From an uncultured Roseburia sp. (lineage in GTDB: Bacteria > Bacillota > Clostridia > Lachnospirales > Lachnospiraceae): a stretch of 38,125 bases of DNA. The position numbers and the translations under genes were made by a program. The notes beneath the pieces are model-generated. The model did no database searches, had not been told where the DNA came from, and saw nothing but the letters and a program-made list of their open reading frames with translations. Within the stretch, counting starts at the first letter, position 1. Each line of letters begins with the position of its first letter. The DNA is taken from positions 1 through 38,125 of the forward strand of contig CANSKO010000022.1 in NCBI GenBank assembly GCA_947647505.1. The letters are read 5' to 3'. Below are positions 7,921 through 15,582 of this stretch, piece by piece.

Positions 7921-8178
7921 GCGACCGACCGTTCTGCGCTTTTGGTCAGGGTTTGCGTCTGTGCCGGTGTGACGGGATTAAGAGCTTCTAAAACAGTCCC
8001 GTTTTATTGGGTGGAGGGCGGCGGAACCGCTTTTAACACGCCGTCCCTGGCGTGGTAAAAGCTTCCGCGGACGTCCTGTCCGCGGATTCCTGAGATGGTT
8101 TGGACTGTTTAAGAAGTTCAAAATCCCGTCACAATGGCACAGGAGCAAACCCTGTCCAAAAGCACAGAGCGGACTGCG
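7921..8178 (-). repeat. Structured repeat element, copy A (candidate ncRNA)
   Basis: An element of about 258 bp whose conserved core reads on the minus strand. The outer arms (about 7929-7998 and 8102-8172) are inverted repeats with few mismatches. Inside, read on the minus strand, a GGAA/TTCC helix (8087-8090 with 8023-8026) encloses two hairpins. Hairpin 1 has the stem CCGCGGAC/GTCCGCGG and loop AGGAC (8065-8085). Hairpin 2 pairs 8049-8062 with 8029-8042 and has a hexaloop AGGGAC. A second copy with the same architecture lies at 23643-23902 in the opposite orientation. The outer arms differ in sequence between copies but remain paired, which argues for selection on secondary structure rather than for transposon ends. 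No protein is encoded, and I do not recognise it as a named RNA family. Confidence 0.75.
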
Positions 8179-8416
8179 TGCCTGGAAGGCGGAAATGAGG
8201 CGGCGCTGTATGAAATGATGGAGTTGACGTATTTTGGAGTATGGACGGGCGCCATTTATTTTGTATTTGTAGGATTCGGGGGATTTTTATGTTTGACGGA
8301 GGGGATGCGGGGAGATCGTGGAAGGGTTGCAGGAGAGGGAAAGCATGTATTTTGCCGGAATGCGTGAAAGGATAGATGGCAGGGGTTATTCTGGGAGTTA
8401 AAGGAGTTGTGGAAGC
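8179..8416. other. Intergenic stretch before the HlyD-like gene, no gene recognised
   Basis: This 238-bp G-rich stretch holds only a ribosome binding site (AAGGAG, 8401-8406) for the next gene. A small open frame through it (from an ATG at 8134) begins inside the repeat element, has no good ribosome binding site and resembles nothing known. No clear promoter was found. Confidence 0.5.
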
Positions 8417-9856
8417 ATGAAAAAACAAAAAATGCGCGCGGTTAGGTATTTTGGAATGTTTCTGTTGTTTATGCTGGTTTGCACGATTGTTTCGAGAGGA
8501 ATTTATGCAAGCCAGATGCCGCGGATTCAGACGGGGACGGCGGAGCGGAAGGGGCTGACGCGTAAGATAGAAGCACAGGGCTTTGTGCTGACGAAGGAGG
8601 AGCTTCCGGTTGTAACGGAAGCGGGGCTTCTGGTGGAAAAGGTTGCTGTTGTAGAAGGGCAGAAGGTGGAGGAGGGCGAGCTGCTGTTTCAGATTTCATC
8701 GGAGGATCTGGAAGAGGCGGTTTATAAGGCGGACCTTGCGCTTGCGGCGGCGGAAGCTGCGCTTGCAGATTTGATTGCAGGTGGAAATACGGCGGTAAAC
8801 CGGGCCAGTCAGGATTTGAAGGATGCGTCGGATGCCGCTTCCGGCGAGGTGAATCGGGCGAACGAAGCGTATCAGGCGGCGAAATCGGAGCGGGATGCGT
8901 TTCCCTCGGAGGAGCAGTATAAAAAAGACGCTTATAAAAAGGATGCGGAATATCAGAAGCTGTTGAAGGCCGCACAGAAGAAGGACGCTGCAAAAAAAGA
9001 AAAAGAGGCGTTTTCGGAGTATAAGAAAAGTCTGGACGCAGGGCTTTCGGAGCGTTATGCAAGTGAGAAAAAGGCGTTAGAGGATGCGGTTTTGGAGCGG
9101 GAACAGGCTCTTGGCGCGGCAAACGCGGAGAAAAACAGCGCATTGAAAGCGGCTAATCGGGCGCTGGAGGATGCAAAGCGGCAGACTTCGGGGGAAGGCT
9201 CCCGTTATGAACAGCAGAATCAGGTGCGTTTTTTGAAGGAAGGGAAGGAGCGTCTTCTGGCGTTAAAGCAGGCGGAAGGGAAGGTTTTAAGCAGTATTTG
9301 CGGGTATGTCAGCCGGATTTTTGTACATGCTGGGGAACGAACGACGGACGCTTCGGCGATTGTGATTAGCGACGCGTCCGGAGAAAAGCTGTTTCAGGCA
9401 GTTTTGCCAAAGGAAGAAAAAGGCTATCTTGTGCCGGGCGATACGATGAATCTGACATTTCCAGGCGGCGCGGCAGATATGTATGGGGTAAAAATAGATG
9501 CAGTTGGCGAGCTGGAAGATGGCTCCTGCCAGATTACGGCAGGAATAGCGCAGACAAAGGCCGAAATCGGAGCGACTGCGGCGATGGAAATTCAGAAGGA
9601 AATTGGCAGGTATTCCTGCTGCATTCCGCTTTCCGCGCTGCATTCGGTGGATGGAACGGATTTTGTGTATCTGGTGCAGGAGCAGCCGACCATACTTGGA
9701 ATGGAGCTTACCGTGCGCAAATGCAAGGTGCGGGTGTTGGAAAAAGACGAATCGTATGCGGCGCTGGAGGAGGGAACGCTGACGGAGGAAGATATTTTTG
9801 TGGTGGAAGCAGATAAGGAAATCCGGGATCGCGCGCGGGTGCGGCTGGAAGAGTGA
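8417..9856 (+). CDS. HlyD/RND-type membrane-fusion (efflux adaptor) protein
   Basis: This 479-aa protein has one N-terminal membrane helix (about residues 8-30), then half of a lipoyl/biotinyl-like domain (about 42-95). A long Ala/Lys/Glu-rich coiled-coil hairpin follows (about 98-288). The second lipoyl half (SICGYVSRIFVHAGERT, near 292) and beta-barrel-type segments run to the C-terminus. This is the arrangement of HlyD-family adaptors, which link an inner-membrane exporter to the outside. The ATG has AAGGAG ten bases upstream. No exporter gene of its own is adjacent, so its partner is unknown. A terminator follows the gene directly (9885-9922). The family call is firm; the role in transport is inferred. 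Confidence 0.8.
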   Translation: MKKQKMRAVRYFGMFLLFMLVCTIVSRGIYASQMPRIQTGTAERKGLTRKIEAQGFVLTKEELPVVTEAGLLVEKVAVVEGQKVEEGELLFQISSEDLEEAVYKADLALAAAEAALADLIAGGNTAVNRASQDLKDASDAASGEVNRANEAYQAAKSERDAFPSEEQYKKDAYKKDAEYQKLLKAAQKKDAAKKEKEAFSEYKKSLDAGLSERYASEKKALEDAVLEREQALGAANAEKNSALKAANRALEDAKRQTSGEGSRYEQQNQVRFLKEGKERLLALKQAEGKVLSSICGYVSRIFVHAGERTTDASAIVISDASGEKLFQAVLPKEEKGYLVPGDTMNLTFPGGAADMYGVKIDAVGELEDGSCQITAGIAQTKAEIGATAAMEIQKEIGRYSCCIPLSALHSVDGTDFVYLVQEQPTILGMELTVRKCKVRVLEKDESYAALEEGTLTEEDIFVVEADKEIRDRARVRLEE

Positions 9857-9884
9857 GGGGCGGCGCCAGAGGACGGGTTGAAAA

Positions 9885-9922
9885 ATCTACAGGACGGGGG
9901 AGTTCGTTCTGTGGATTTTTTT
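9885..9922. terminator. Bidirectional Rho-independent terminator
   Basis: The stem ATCTACAGGACG (9885-9896, one nucleotide bulge or mismatch) pairs with CGTTCTGTGGAT (9905-9916). A run of T follows on the plus strand and a T-rich run on the minus strand. It lies between two convergent genes, the HlyD-like gene and the XRE gene, and probably serves both. Confidence 0.8.
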
Positions 9923-9951
9923 ATACTGCAAAAGGGGGGAAGGTTGTTTTT

Positions 9952-10359
9952 TCAAAATCTGGGGATATATAGCGTTTTTCTGTAAGATGGCATGGAAGCA
10001 AACTGCCGCATAAGGCGTTTGGAAAAGCGTGGGAGCGTCCCTGACGCATGTTTTGGCGGGTATGATAGACAGGGGGGTGTCTCTGGATTGCAGGAATGCA
10101 GGAGCTGGCGCTGCCTTCCATCCAGCATGGAGGCGTCCACGCAGACGCCGGACGGCCTGTCAAGCCCGAGCAGATAGTCGGAGGAGCAGCGGTACAGGGA
10201 GGCTAAGGCCATGAGGTTCTCCACGCCTGGCGTGCGCTCCCCGCTCTCATAATTGGAAATGACGGAAGCGGACGCGCCAATCGCCGCCGCGGCTTCCTTT
10301 TGTGAAAGATGCAGGTTTGCCCTTGCCTGTTCCAGGCGTTTGCCGAGACCGTTTACCAT
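9952..10359 (-). CDS. XRE-family regulator, C-terminus possibly altered
   Basis: This 135-aa protein has an N-terminal HTH_XRE domain (residues 5-65): KRLEQARANLHLSQKEAAAA, then an ASASVISNYESGERTPGVEN recognition region and DYLLGLDRPSG. Relatives usually end soon after a helix of the QRQLL type. Here the final 50 residues after that helix are Pro-, Arg- and Ser-rich and unlike the family. In another frame the sequence after QLLH reads FLQS, which would fit the family better. A small frameshift and read-on tail is therefore possible; the DNA-binding half is intact. The gene faces the LRR gene across 136 bp and may regulate it and itself. The start ATG at 10357-10359 has GGAGGT a few bases upstream. 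Confidence 0.75.
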   Translation of the reverse strand: MVNGLGKRLEQARANLHLSQKEAAAAIGASASVISNYESGERTPGVENLMALASLYRCSSDYLLGLDRPSGVCVDASMLDGRQRQLLHSCNPETPPCLSYPPKHASGTLPRFSKRLMRQFASMPSYRKTLYIPRF

Positions 10360-10439
10360 ACGAAATACCTCCAGAGTTTGTTTTATTCATCATATAATGC
10401 ATGGTTTTGCTGTGGGAGAAAATGAAAACGCTAAAAACA

Positions 10440-10468
10440 TTGTAAAATGTGCTTTAAGGATATAAAAT
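10440..10468 (+). promoter_or_regulatory. Probable promoter of the LRR surface protein gene
   Basis: TTGTAA (10440-10445), a 17-bp spacer and TAAAAT (10463-10468) lie 28 bp before the first start codon, in an A/T-rich stretch. The match is moderate: the -35 has four or five of six consensus bases depending on weighting. Confidence 0.45.
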
Positions 10469-10495
10469 AAAAAGTAAGATAAAAAGGAGAAGGGG

Positions 10496-13400
10496 ATGGG
10501 AGCTGTAAGCATGAAAAGACGGGGAAGAACACGCTCTAAGGCAATAAGAAAACAAACAGGAGGAAGATCAAGGAGGAATGATATGAGGAGAATGGTAGCG
10601 GCCCTGCTTACACTTTGCGTTACAGTGGCCACGGTAAGCGATCCTGCCGGGTTATATGACGTGAAAGCGGCAGAGGCGCGGGAGACAGATATAGAGGGAA
10701 TGGACATTCCGGAAGCGGAAAGCAGTGATTTCAGGTATGTGGAATTGGAGGCTGGAAACCTTAAAATCATAAAATATAAGGGGAATGAGAAGGCGCTTGC
10801 TATTCCATTTGAAATAAATGGAAAAAAAGTTGTAAAAATAGGAGCAAGGGCGTTTGGCGGCTGTAATCAGCTGGAAAGCATTACAATACCGGAAAGTGTG
10901 AATGAAATTGAAGATTATGACAATGACACAGATGACGCTCATATGCCCTTTAGTGACTGTGAAAACCTGACAGAGATTGTAGTAGAAGAAGGCAATGCAT
11001 GGTATAGTTCGCAGGATGGCATTCTGTATAATGAAAACAAGAGGAGGCTGATTTATTGTCCAAAAGGGAAAAGAGGAAGCATCACTATACCAGAAAGCGT
11101 TACAGAAATTGGTTATTATGATGACGAGGGTTATGAAAGTTCAATGCCGCTGAATGATTGCCAATATTTAACAGAGATTATAGTGGAGGAGGGGAATGCG
11201 CGATACAGTTCAAGAGAGGGCGTTTTGTATGACAAAAGTATGGTGACGTTACTTTGCTGTCCGGCAGGAAAACAGGGAAGCGTCACCATACCGGAGAGTG
11301 TTACGGCAATTTCTACATACAGATTGCCGTATAACCATACGCTGCTCCCAATTTATTTGTCTATAGCTTCGGAATGCAGCGCGTTGGGCAATTGTCCTTA
11401 TCTATCAGAAATTTTGGTTGATTCCGGTAACACAAGATACAGTTCCTTAGATGGGGTGTTGTATGATAGAGGCAAAACGCAACTTCTTTGCTGCCCGGCC
11501 GGAAAGCAGGGGAATTTAATAATACCGGATGGGGTAATAAGTATGGGCGGTGGTATGAAAATTGCCTTTTTACCATTTAATAACTGCCAGGGATTGACCA
11601 GCATAACGATTCCGAAAAGCGTTACCAACATGAGCGCCGTGTCATTTTTTGGTTGTAGTAATTTGGCGGAGGTAGTTGTAGCGGAAGAAAATACATCCTA
11701 TAGTTCGTCAGACGGTATCTTATATGAAGAAAGAAATCAGAATGCATCTGTAGAATCCCGGAGTTCTTTGTTATATTGTCCGGCGGGAAAACAGGGAAGC
11801 ATCATCATACCGGATAATGTTACAGCTATACAGCGTGGTGCGTTTTATGGCTGTAGTGATTTGGAACGGATTGTTATACCCAAAAATATTACAGATATAG
11901 CGTATAATGAGGATGAACATGCGGAATACACCGTTTTTCAGGGGTGCAGCAGATTAACGGAGATAATTGTGGAGGAAGGGAATGGAAACTACTGTTCTTC
12001 GGACGGCATGTTGTATTATACAGGTTTGGAATCTGGAAATTCAGGAACCATTCTTGTCTGCTGCCCGGCGGGGAAACAAGGAGCCGTTGCAGTTCAGGAA
12101 GAGGTTAAGTTTATACAGGCGCAGGCATTTAATGGATGTGATAAAATTACAGAAATTGTAATGCCAAAAAGTATCACGTCAATAGGAGAAGATGATTCCT
12201 CAATTTCAAACGTATTCCGTGACTGTATTAATTTAGCGGAAATATCAGTAAATGAAGATAACAGATTGTTCAGCGTGAGGGAAGGGATACTGTATCAGGG
12301 CAGTATATTGCAGTTCTGCCCGGCAGGAAAACAAGGTAACATAATGATTCCACAGGACATTACTGACATAGCGGAAGATGCTTTTTCCGGCTGCAAAGGA
12401 ATGACGGAAATAACTGTAGAGAAAAATAATAGAGTATATATTTCTTTGGATGGAATCCTGTATAAAAAGGGAGAAGATGCAGCGCCCATAAGCCTGATCC
12501 ATTGTCCTGCGGGAAAAGAAGGCAGCATAACTGTGGCGGATGGCGTACAGACGATTGGCGATTGCGCTTTCGAAAACTGCTTGGGGGTAAAAGAAGTTAT
12601 TGTGCCGGGCAGCGTCAGGGAAATATGGTATTATGCCTTTTCGGGCTGCGAGGATAACATATGCATCCGTTGCGTATCCGGCTCTTATGCAGAGAAATAT
12701 GCAAAAGAGAGGGGAATGGACTATGTATTAATGGAAAACCCAACGCCTCCGGAAGATATAATAGGAACGAGCTATCTCATTGGGGGAACTACATATACGA
12801 TTACCAGCGTAGATCCAAAAGAAGCGCGCGTTACAAGCGTTAAAAACCTTAATGAAGACGGAACGATGGCGCAGATAGCGGACACAGTGCGCATGAACGG
12901 CATCGATTATCAGGTGACGTCCATAGCGGATAAGGCCTTTCAGGGGATGGAAACGCTGGAAAGAGTAACCATCGGCTCATGCGTCAGGACAATCGGGAAG
13001 GATGCCTTTAAAGGCTGCAAGAACCTGACGGCGATTTCCGTTTCAGGGGAAAACGAGACGTACAGCGCCTATGAAGGATGCCTGTACAGCAGGGATTACA
13101 GCCAGCTTATCATCTGTCCGGCCGGAAAAGCGTCGGTAAAATTAAAGGACGGCCTTTCTGGCATCGGGGAAAGGGCTTTTGCCGGCTGTCAGAAGCTTAT
13201 GGCCATTGAAATTCCGGAAAGCGTAACGGACATAGCGGAAGACGCATTTGCAGACTGCGGGGAGGAGCTTTGCATCGTCTGCACGAAAGGCTCCGCGGCG
13301 GAAGCGTACGCCATTGCGCACTCCCTCCGCTATGAGACGGGGCAGGAGGAGCAGAAGCCGGGCACGGTGTCTCCGCCGGATACGGGAAACGACAGTCAGG

Positions 13401-13954
13401 GAAATCCACAGAAAAAGGAGCAGAAGATAACGGCCTTTGACCTTGCAAAAATATACGGCGACGGCCCGTTCCCCATCGGTGCGGAAGCGGATGGCGGGGG
13501 CGCGCTCTCCTACGTCGTGAAAAATCCGGCCGTGGCGTCCGTGGACGGGAGCGGCGCCGTAACGCTGAAAGGCTGCGGCGTAACGGAGATTGTGATTGCT
13601 GCCGCGGCGCGTGGGGAATACCTGGCGGCGGAGAAGACCATCACGCTCACCGTTGCGCCCGGAAAACTGAAGGGCGTCTCGGCAAAATCCACAAAGGCAA
13701 AGTCCGTCACGGTGAAGTGGAAGAAGGACGCGACGGCCTCCGGGTACGTCATAGAGTGCGGCGCGGACAGGAAATTTCGGAAGAACGTAAAGACCGTTAC
13801 GGTAAAGAAAAACAAAACAACGTCGAAGAAAGTGACAAAGCTGAAAGGCGGGAGGAAATACTACGTCCGGGCGTGCGCCTACGCGCAGGCGGGAGAAACA
13901 AAGATCAGGGGCGCTTACGCAATGGTGCAAAAAGCGGTCAAAGTGAAGAAATAG
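10496..13954 (+). CDS. Secreted BspA-type leucine-rich-repeat surface protein
   Basis: This 1152-aa exported protein is probably cell-surface or extracellular. A basic N-terminus is followed by a hydrophobic signal segment (about residues 31-50) ending near DVKAAEA. Residues of about 75-830 consist of LRR_5 (BspA-like) units, with a recurring YSS.DGVLY segment and a CPAGKQG..IP..V segment seen about eight times with variations. Two later blocks are followed by a Pro-rich linker near 960, a Big-type beta domain (about 985-1055) and an Fn3-like domain (about 1060-1145). No LPXTG or C-terminal membrane anchor is visible. Two starts are credible: ATG 10496 with AAGGAG, or ATG 10583 with a stronger AAGGAGG six bases upstream, which removes 29 basic residues and gives a compact signal peptide. 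BspA-type repeats are known in adhesins; adhesion here is inferred. Confidence 0.85.
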   Translation: MGAVSMKRRGRTRSKAIRKQTGGRSRRNDMRRMVAALLTLCVTVATVSDPAGLYDVKAAEARETDIEGMDIPEAESSDFRYVELEAGNLKIIKYKGNEKALAIPFEINGKKVVKIGARAFGGCNQLESITIPESVNEIEDYDNDTDDAHMPFSDCENLTEIVVEEGNAWYSSQDGILYNENKRRLIYCPKGKRGSITIPESVTEIGYYDDEGYESSMPLNDCQYLTEIIVEEGNARYSSREGVLYDKSMVTLLCCPAGKQGSVTIPESVTAISTYRLPYNHTLLPIYLSIASECSALGNCPYLSEILVDSGNTRYSSLDGVLYDRGKTQLLCCPAGKQGNLIIPDGVISMGGGMKIAFLPFNNCQGLTSITIPKSVTNMSAVSFFGCSNLAEVVVAEENTSYSSSDGILYEERNQNASVESRSSLLYCPAGKQGSIIIPDNVTAIQRGAFYGCSDLERIVIPKNITDIAYNEDEHAEYTVFQGCSRLTEIIVEEGNGNYCSSDGMLYYTGLESGNSGTILVCCPAGKQGAVAVQEEVKFIQAQAFNGCDKITEIVMPKSITSIGEDDSSISNVFRDCINLAEISVNEDNRLFSVREGILYQGSILQFCPAGKQGNIMIPQDITDIAEDAFSGCKGMTEITVEKNNRVYISLDGILYKKGEDAAPISLIHCPAGKEGSITVADGVQTIGDCAFENCLGVKEVIVPGSVREIWYYAFSGCEDNICIRCVSGSYAEKYAKERGMDYVLMENPTPPEDIIGTSYLIGGTTYTITSVDPKEARVTSVKNLNEDGTMAQIADTVRMNGIDYQVTSIADKAFQGMETLERVTIGSCVRTIGKDAFKGCKNLTAISVSGENETYSAYEGCLYSRDYSQLIICPAGKASVKLKDGLSGIGERAFAGCQKLMAIEIPESVTDIAEDAFADCGEELCIVCTKGSAAEAYAIAHSLRYETGQEEQKPGTVSPPDTGNDSQGNPQKKEQKITAFDLAKIYGDGPFPIGAEADGGGALSYVVKNPAVASVDGSGAVTLKGCGVTEIVIAAAARGEYLAAEKTITLTVAPGKLKGVSAKSTKAKSVTVKWKKDATASGYVIECGADRKFRKNVKTVTVKKNKTTSKKVTKLKGGRKYYVRACAYAQAGETKIRGAYAMVQKAVKVKK

Positions 13955-13963
13955 ACAGGCGGG

Positions 13964-13996
13964 AAACGGGAGCGGATGCATGCGCTTCCGTTTTTC
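13964..13996 (+). terminator. Rho-independent terminator after the LRR gene
   Basis: The stem ACGGGAGCG (13966-13974) pairs with CGCTTCCGT (13983-13991) through one G-T pair, with an 8-nt loop. Four more T follow. It is placed 10 bp after the stop codon. Confidence 0.75.
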
Positions 13997-14074
13997 CGTT
14001 TTCAAAAGCCGGCATACCCGTTTCCCTGCCATACGCCCCTCCGCTTACAATTTGCAAAAAATGTCGCGATTGAC

Positions 14075-14103
14075 TTGATTTCTTTTCGGCATGGGTGTAA
14101 ATT
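14075..14103 (+). promoter_or_regulatory. Probable promoter of the Mrp/Mbh-like antiporter operon
   Basis: TTGATT (14075-14080), a 17-bp spacer and TAAATT (14098-14103) lie just before the first gene of the operon; an overlapping TTGACT at 14070-14075 has worse spacing. No other candidate lies between the upstream terminator and the operon. Confidence 0.45.
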
Positions 14104-14124
14104 ATTAACGGAGTGTGAACAGAT

Positions 14125-14622
14125 ATGTATGTTGTATTTTTGTTATTATGGATACTGTTAAACGGGCAGTTTACATTGGAGATTGTGCTTTTCGGCCTTG
14201 TGATTGCGGGAGCGCTGTATGCGTTTGTCTGTAAATTTCTGGATTATTCTGTCGAAAAGGATAAGCTCTTGTTTCGAAAGCTGCCATATATTTTTGCCTA
14301 TATCCTGATATTGATCTGGGAGATTATCAAGTCCAATATCAGCGCGATCCGGCTGGCGCTGAGCTTTCAGCGTGAAGTGGATCCTGTTATTGTGCGCTTT
14401 CAGACGGATTTAAAGTCGGATGCGGCAAAGGTTGCGCTGGCAAATTCCATTACGCTGACGCCGGGGACGATTACGATTGGCCTGGAGGGGGACGAATTGA
14501 TTGTACACGCGCTGGATGCAGAACTGATCGAGGGCATTGATGAAAGCGTATTTGTCCGGCTGCTTCGTAAAATGGAAGCGATGGATCAAAAAGCCAAGAA
14601 AGCGGGGGAGCGTTATGAATAG
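14125..14622 (+). CDS. mnhE: Na+/H+ antiporter subunit E (MrpE/MnhE/MbhA-like)
   Basis: This 165-aa membrane protein matches the E subunit of multi-subunit Mrp antiporters. It has two or three N-terminal hydrophobic helices, the WEIIKSN block, and a cytoplasmic domain with the family's NSITLTPGTITIGLEGDEL motif. It is the first gene of a ten-gene operon and overlaps the F-subunit gene by 8 bp. The ribosome binding site is modest (GGAG, 11 bases upstream). In the family, subunit E is required for complex assembly and function, but its direct chemistry is not known. Confidence 0.92.
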   Translation: MYVVFLLLWILLNGQFTLEIVLFGLVIAGALYAFVCKFLDYSVEKDKLLFRKLPYIFAYILILIWEIIKSNISAIRLALSFQREVDPVIVRFQTDLKSDAAKVALANSITLTPGTITIGLEGDELIVHALDAELIEGIDESVFVRLLRKMEAMDQKAKKAGERYE

Positions 14623-14947
14623 CGGTATAGCGGCATTGGAACAGGCGTATGGCGTCCTGTTTACAGTGCTTTTAATTATTCTTGCACTGTTGTTTTTTGC
14701 CTGTCTGATCCGGGCGGTCATTGGGCCGCGTATGGCGGATCGGATCGTAGCCATCAATATTATGGGCACGATGGTCATGGTGGCGATCGCTGTGCTGGCG
14801 GTTATGTTACAGGAAGGCTATCTTGTGGATATCTGCCTGATTTATGCCATGATCAGTTTTCTGGCGGTGATTATACTGACAAAAGTCTATATGGGCGTAT
14901 ATATGGAATGGAAAAGCAGGGAGGGAGAGAAATTTGGCAGTTATTGA
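14615..14947 (+). CDS. mnhF: Antiporter subunit F (MrpF/MnhF/MbhB-like)
   Basis: This 110-aa protein has three hydrophobic helices. The segment RAVIGPRMADRIVAINIMGT is the MrpF signature, and a conserved Asp follows in the last helices (LVDICLIYAMISFLA). The ATG at 14615 is chosen over an upstream in-frame ATG because GGGGGAG lies just ahead of it and it gives the family-length product. It overlaps both neighbours (8 bp with E, 14 bp with G), so translation is coupled. Confidence 0.92.
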   Translation: MNSGIAALEQAYGVLFTVLLIILALLFFACLIRAVIGPRMADRIVAINIMGTMVMVAIAVLAVMLQEGYLVDICLIYAMISFLAVIILTKVYMGVYMEWKSREGEKFGSY

Positions 14948-15311
14948 ATGGATTCGTTTTATTCTTGTCGTAGGGCTGTTGTTGTTTGGCATGTCGATTT
15001 TCTTTCTGGAGATTTTTGGCGTGTATCGTTTTCATTATATTTTAAACCGCATGCAGATTGCGGCGACCGGGGATACGCTTGGCATCGGGATGTGTCTCGT
15101 AGGACTTATGGTGGCAAACGGCTGGAATGCTACGACGGCGAAGATTGCGCTGGTGATCGTGTTTTTATGGTGCGCGTCTCCCGTTTCTTCTCATATGATT
15201 GCAAAGCTGCAAATGTCAACCGATAAGCGGATTTTGGATCACTGCCGCATTATTGTTTTGAAGAAAAAGAAAAAAGAAGAAGGGGAGGACGGCGGTCATG
15301 GCAATCTTTAA
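14934..15311 (+). CDS. mnhG: Antiporter subunit G (MrpG/MnhG/MbhC-like)
   Basis: This 125-aa protein has three hydrophobic helices and a charged Lys/Glu-rich tail. The YRFHYILNRMQIAATGDTLG segment is a form of the family's conserved FPD.Y.R.HA..KA.TLG region. The start is a TTG at 14934 with GGGAGG eight bases upstream; an ATG start would remove the first helix. It overlaps the F and MbhD-like genes by 14 bp each. MrpF and MrpG-type subunits are small membrane components needed for an assembled antiporter. Confidence 0.88.
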   Translation: MAVIEWIRFILVVGLLLFGMSIFFLEIFGVYRFHYILNRMQIAATGDTLGIGMCLVGLMVANGWNATTAKIALVIVFLWCASPVSSHMIAKLQMSTDKRILDHCRIIVLKKKKKEEGEDGGHGNL

Positions 15312-15582
15312 CATGATTTTGCTGGGATTTCTGGTGATCTGCGCGATTTCCGTCAGCTTTTCCAAAAATCTTTTGAATTCCATTCTGATCTTCATGTCGT
15401 ACAGTCTGATTATGTCGATTATCTGGATTCTTCTGGAATCGCCGGATCTTGCGATTACGGAGGCGGCCGTTGGCGCCGGGGTGACGAGCATTCTGTTTTT
15501 CGTCACGCTGAAAAAAATCCATGCGATCAAACAGGAACAGGAAGAGGAGGAGAAGGATGAGCCGCATCAGAAAACAGAGTGA
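15298..15582 (+). CDS. MbhD-like antiporter subunit (DUF4040 domain)
   Basis: This 94-aa protein has three hydrophobic helices and an acidic tail. The SPDLAITEAAVGAGVTSILF motif marks the MbhD/DUF4040 domain, which in classical Mrp systems forms part of the C-terminal end of MrpA and in membrane-bound hydrogenases is the separate MbhD subunit. Its separate state here groups this operon with the Mbh-type arrangement. The ATG is preceded by GGGGAGG (15282-15288). It overlaps the next gene by 26 bp. Confidence 0.88.
   Translation: MAIFNMILLGFLVICAISVSFSKNLLNSILIFMSYSLIMSIIWILLESPDLAITEAAVGAGVTSILFFVTLKKIHAIKQEQEEEEKDEPHQKTE

Noticed and set aside
7921..8178. Structured element A as an IS-derived MITE
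   Set aside because: Its outer arms are not conserved with copy B, and no target-site duplication or transposase relic was seen. It is kept as a candidate RNA, although a MITE is not fully excluded.
8134..8367. 77-codon frame between repeat copy A and the HlyD-like gene
   Set aside because: It starts inside the structured element, has no good ribosome binding site and does not resemble a known protein.
10496..13954. CRISPR-like or simple DNA repeats in the LRR region
   Set aside because: The periodicity is a protein repeat with diverged DNA, inside one long open frame.
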